NCBI RefSeq assembly: GCF_000218685.1
Contig: NW_006763305.1
Coordinates: 311,762-375,761 of the forward strand
Direction of reading: 5' to 3'
DNA length: 64,000 nucleotides
Origin: Serpula lacrymans var. lacrymans S7.9
Lineage: Eukaryota; Basidiomycota; Agaricomycetes; Boletales; Serpulaceae
This document shows positions 63,605 through 64,000 of this stretch, one piece after another. Position numbers and translations under genes: made by a program. Position 1 is the stretch's first letter, and the number at the start of each line of letters is the position of its first letter. The notes under the pieces are model-generated. The model was given only the letters and a program-made list of their open reading frames with translations, was not told the origin of the DNA and did not search any database.

Positions 63605-64000
63605 TGTAACAACCAAGAGTTTGTTACTCTGGCGCACAACTCAGACAAGCAAGAGAGAAGAGAGAATGAAGGGATCACCCCTTAGGTTTCAACAAATTTG
63701 TTGTGCTAGACAACAAGAGGACTCGCTGAGTCCTTCCCCATGTATTGCTCCTGTATATATACTAAAATACATGAGGTACTGTACAGTTGTAAATAAAGTT
63801 TAAAGTCCGATGTTTTAGCATGTGACCCGTCACATGGTGAGCCTAGACACTTGGTCAGGTGATGTGTCACATGATTGGTCATGTGACTATGAAAAGTCCG
63901 AAAATGTAAAGTAAAGTAAATGGTCACATGACTGGTCATGTGACTTGGAAAAAGTAAAGTAAAAATACGAAAAGTGAAGTGTAAGTAGGTACTGGTACGT
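63605..64000 (+). mobile_element. Second copy of the TGTAACAACC LTR family, running off the window
   Basis: The first ~180 bp match the solo LTR at 59608-60023 (TGTAACAACCAAGAGTTTGT, GGCGCACAAC, GGACTCGCT, TATA tract, TGTACAGTTG). After about 63790 the two diverge. The preceding five bases are TATAC, the expected left target duplication, but the right end lies beyond the window. Confidence 0.7.
63855..63985. repeat. Tandem units with inverted GTCACATGA / TCATGTGAC pairs
   Basis: Two consecutive units of about 55-60 bp (near 63862 and 63919) each carry GTCACATGA, a 4-5 base spacer and TCATGTGAC, then a GAAAA..TAAAGTAAA stretch. A single related GTCACATGG lies at 63830. Confidence 0.65.

Overview
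The window reads as a nuclear contig of a mushroom-forming basidiomycete (Agaricomycetes). Genes are dense and split by many short introns of about 50-70 nt. There is a STE3-type pheromone receptor, a Plavaka-family DNA transposon, a Ty3/gypsy chromovirus and several protein families I know mainly from this class. No species is named. All gene models were built by hand from reading frames and splice signals, so exon edges are predictions.

Layout. 0.4-4.5 kb: the Cyc8/Ssn6 corepressor (minus). 4.5-7.6 kb: a gene-poor, pyrimidine-rich stretch. 7.6-8.0 kb: a tiny SERF/4F5 gene. 10.0-11.4 kb: a Brl1/Brr6 nuclear-envelope protein (minus). 11.7-12.9 kb: mitochondrial ClpP. 15.4-17.2 kb: a secreted Gly/Asn-rich repeat protein. 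17.9-18.6 kb: a SAP30-type Sin3-binding protein, divergent from chorismate synthase (19.0-20.6 kb). 20.7-21.7 kb: an unknown acidic/Ser-rich protein. 22.2-23.8 kb: the STE3 receptor. 24.8-27.0 kb: two tandem nucleotidyltransferase-like paralogs. 27.5-28.4 kb: an omega-like GST. 29.0-31.0 kb: a UPF0052/YvcK-CofD-like protein, divergent from a DUF7704 membrane protein. 32.3-33.3 kb: an F-box protein. 33.5-34.6 kb: DPM1, divergent from NAA38. 35.2-37.1 kb: a Sel1-repeat protein. 37.4-42.0 kb: the PRP16 splicing helicase. 51.0-52.3 kb: an epoxide hydrolase.

Mobile DNA. From 42,392 to 50,902 an 8.5 kb element bounded by 15-bp inverted repeats carries a Plavaka transposase and two companion genes. 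It sits in the short intergenic space between PRP16 and the epoxide hydrolase. From about 53 kb to the end the sequence is a retroelement graveyard: a decayed chromovirus (gag, protease, RT, RNase H, integrase, chromodomain, polypurine tract, 3' LTR) broken by two solo LTRs with clear 5-bp target duplications, and by a third LTR-like insertion in its own 3' LTR.

Most host genes are housekeeping: transcriptional repression (Cyc8, Sin3/SAP30), splicing (PRP16), ER mannosylation (DPM1), N-terminal acetylation (NAA38), aromatic amino acid synthesis (ARO2) and mitochondrial proteolysis (ClpP). I see no biosynthetic gene cluster. The points most worth a second look are the Plavaka element with its cargo genes, the NTase pair with a matched intron just before the D-x-D motif, an 8-nt microexon in the DUF7704 gene, and a complete STE3 receptor with no pheromone gene that I could find.
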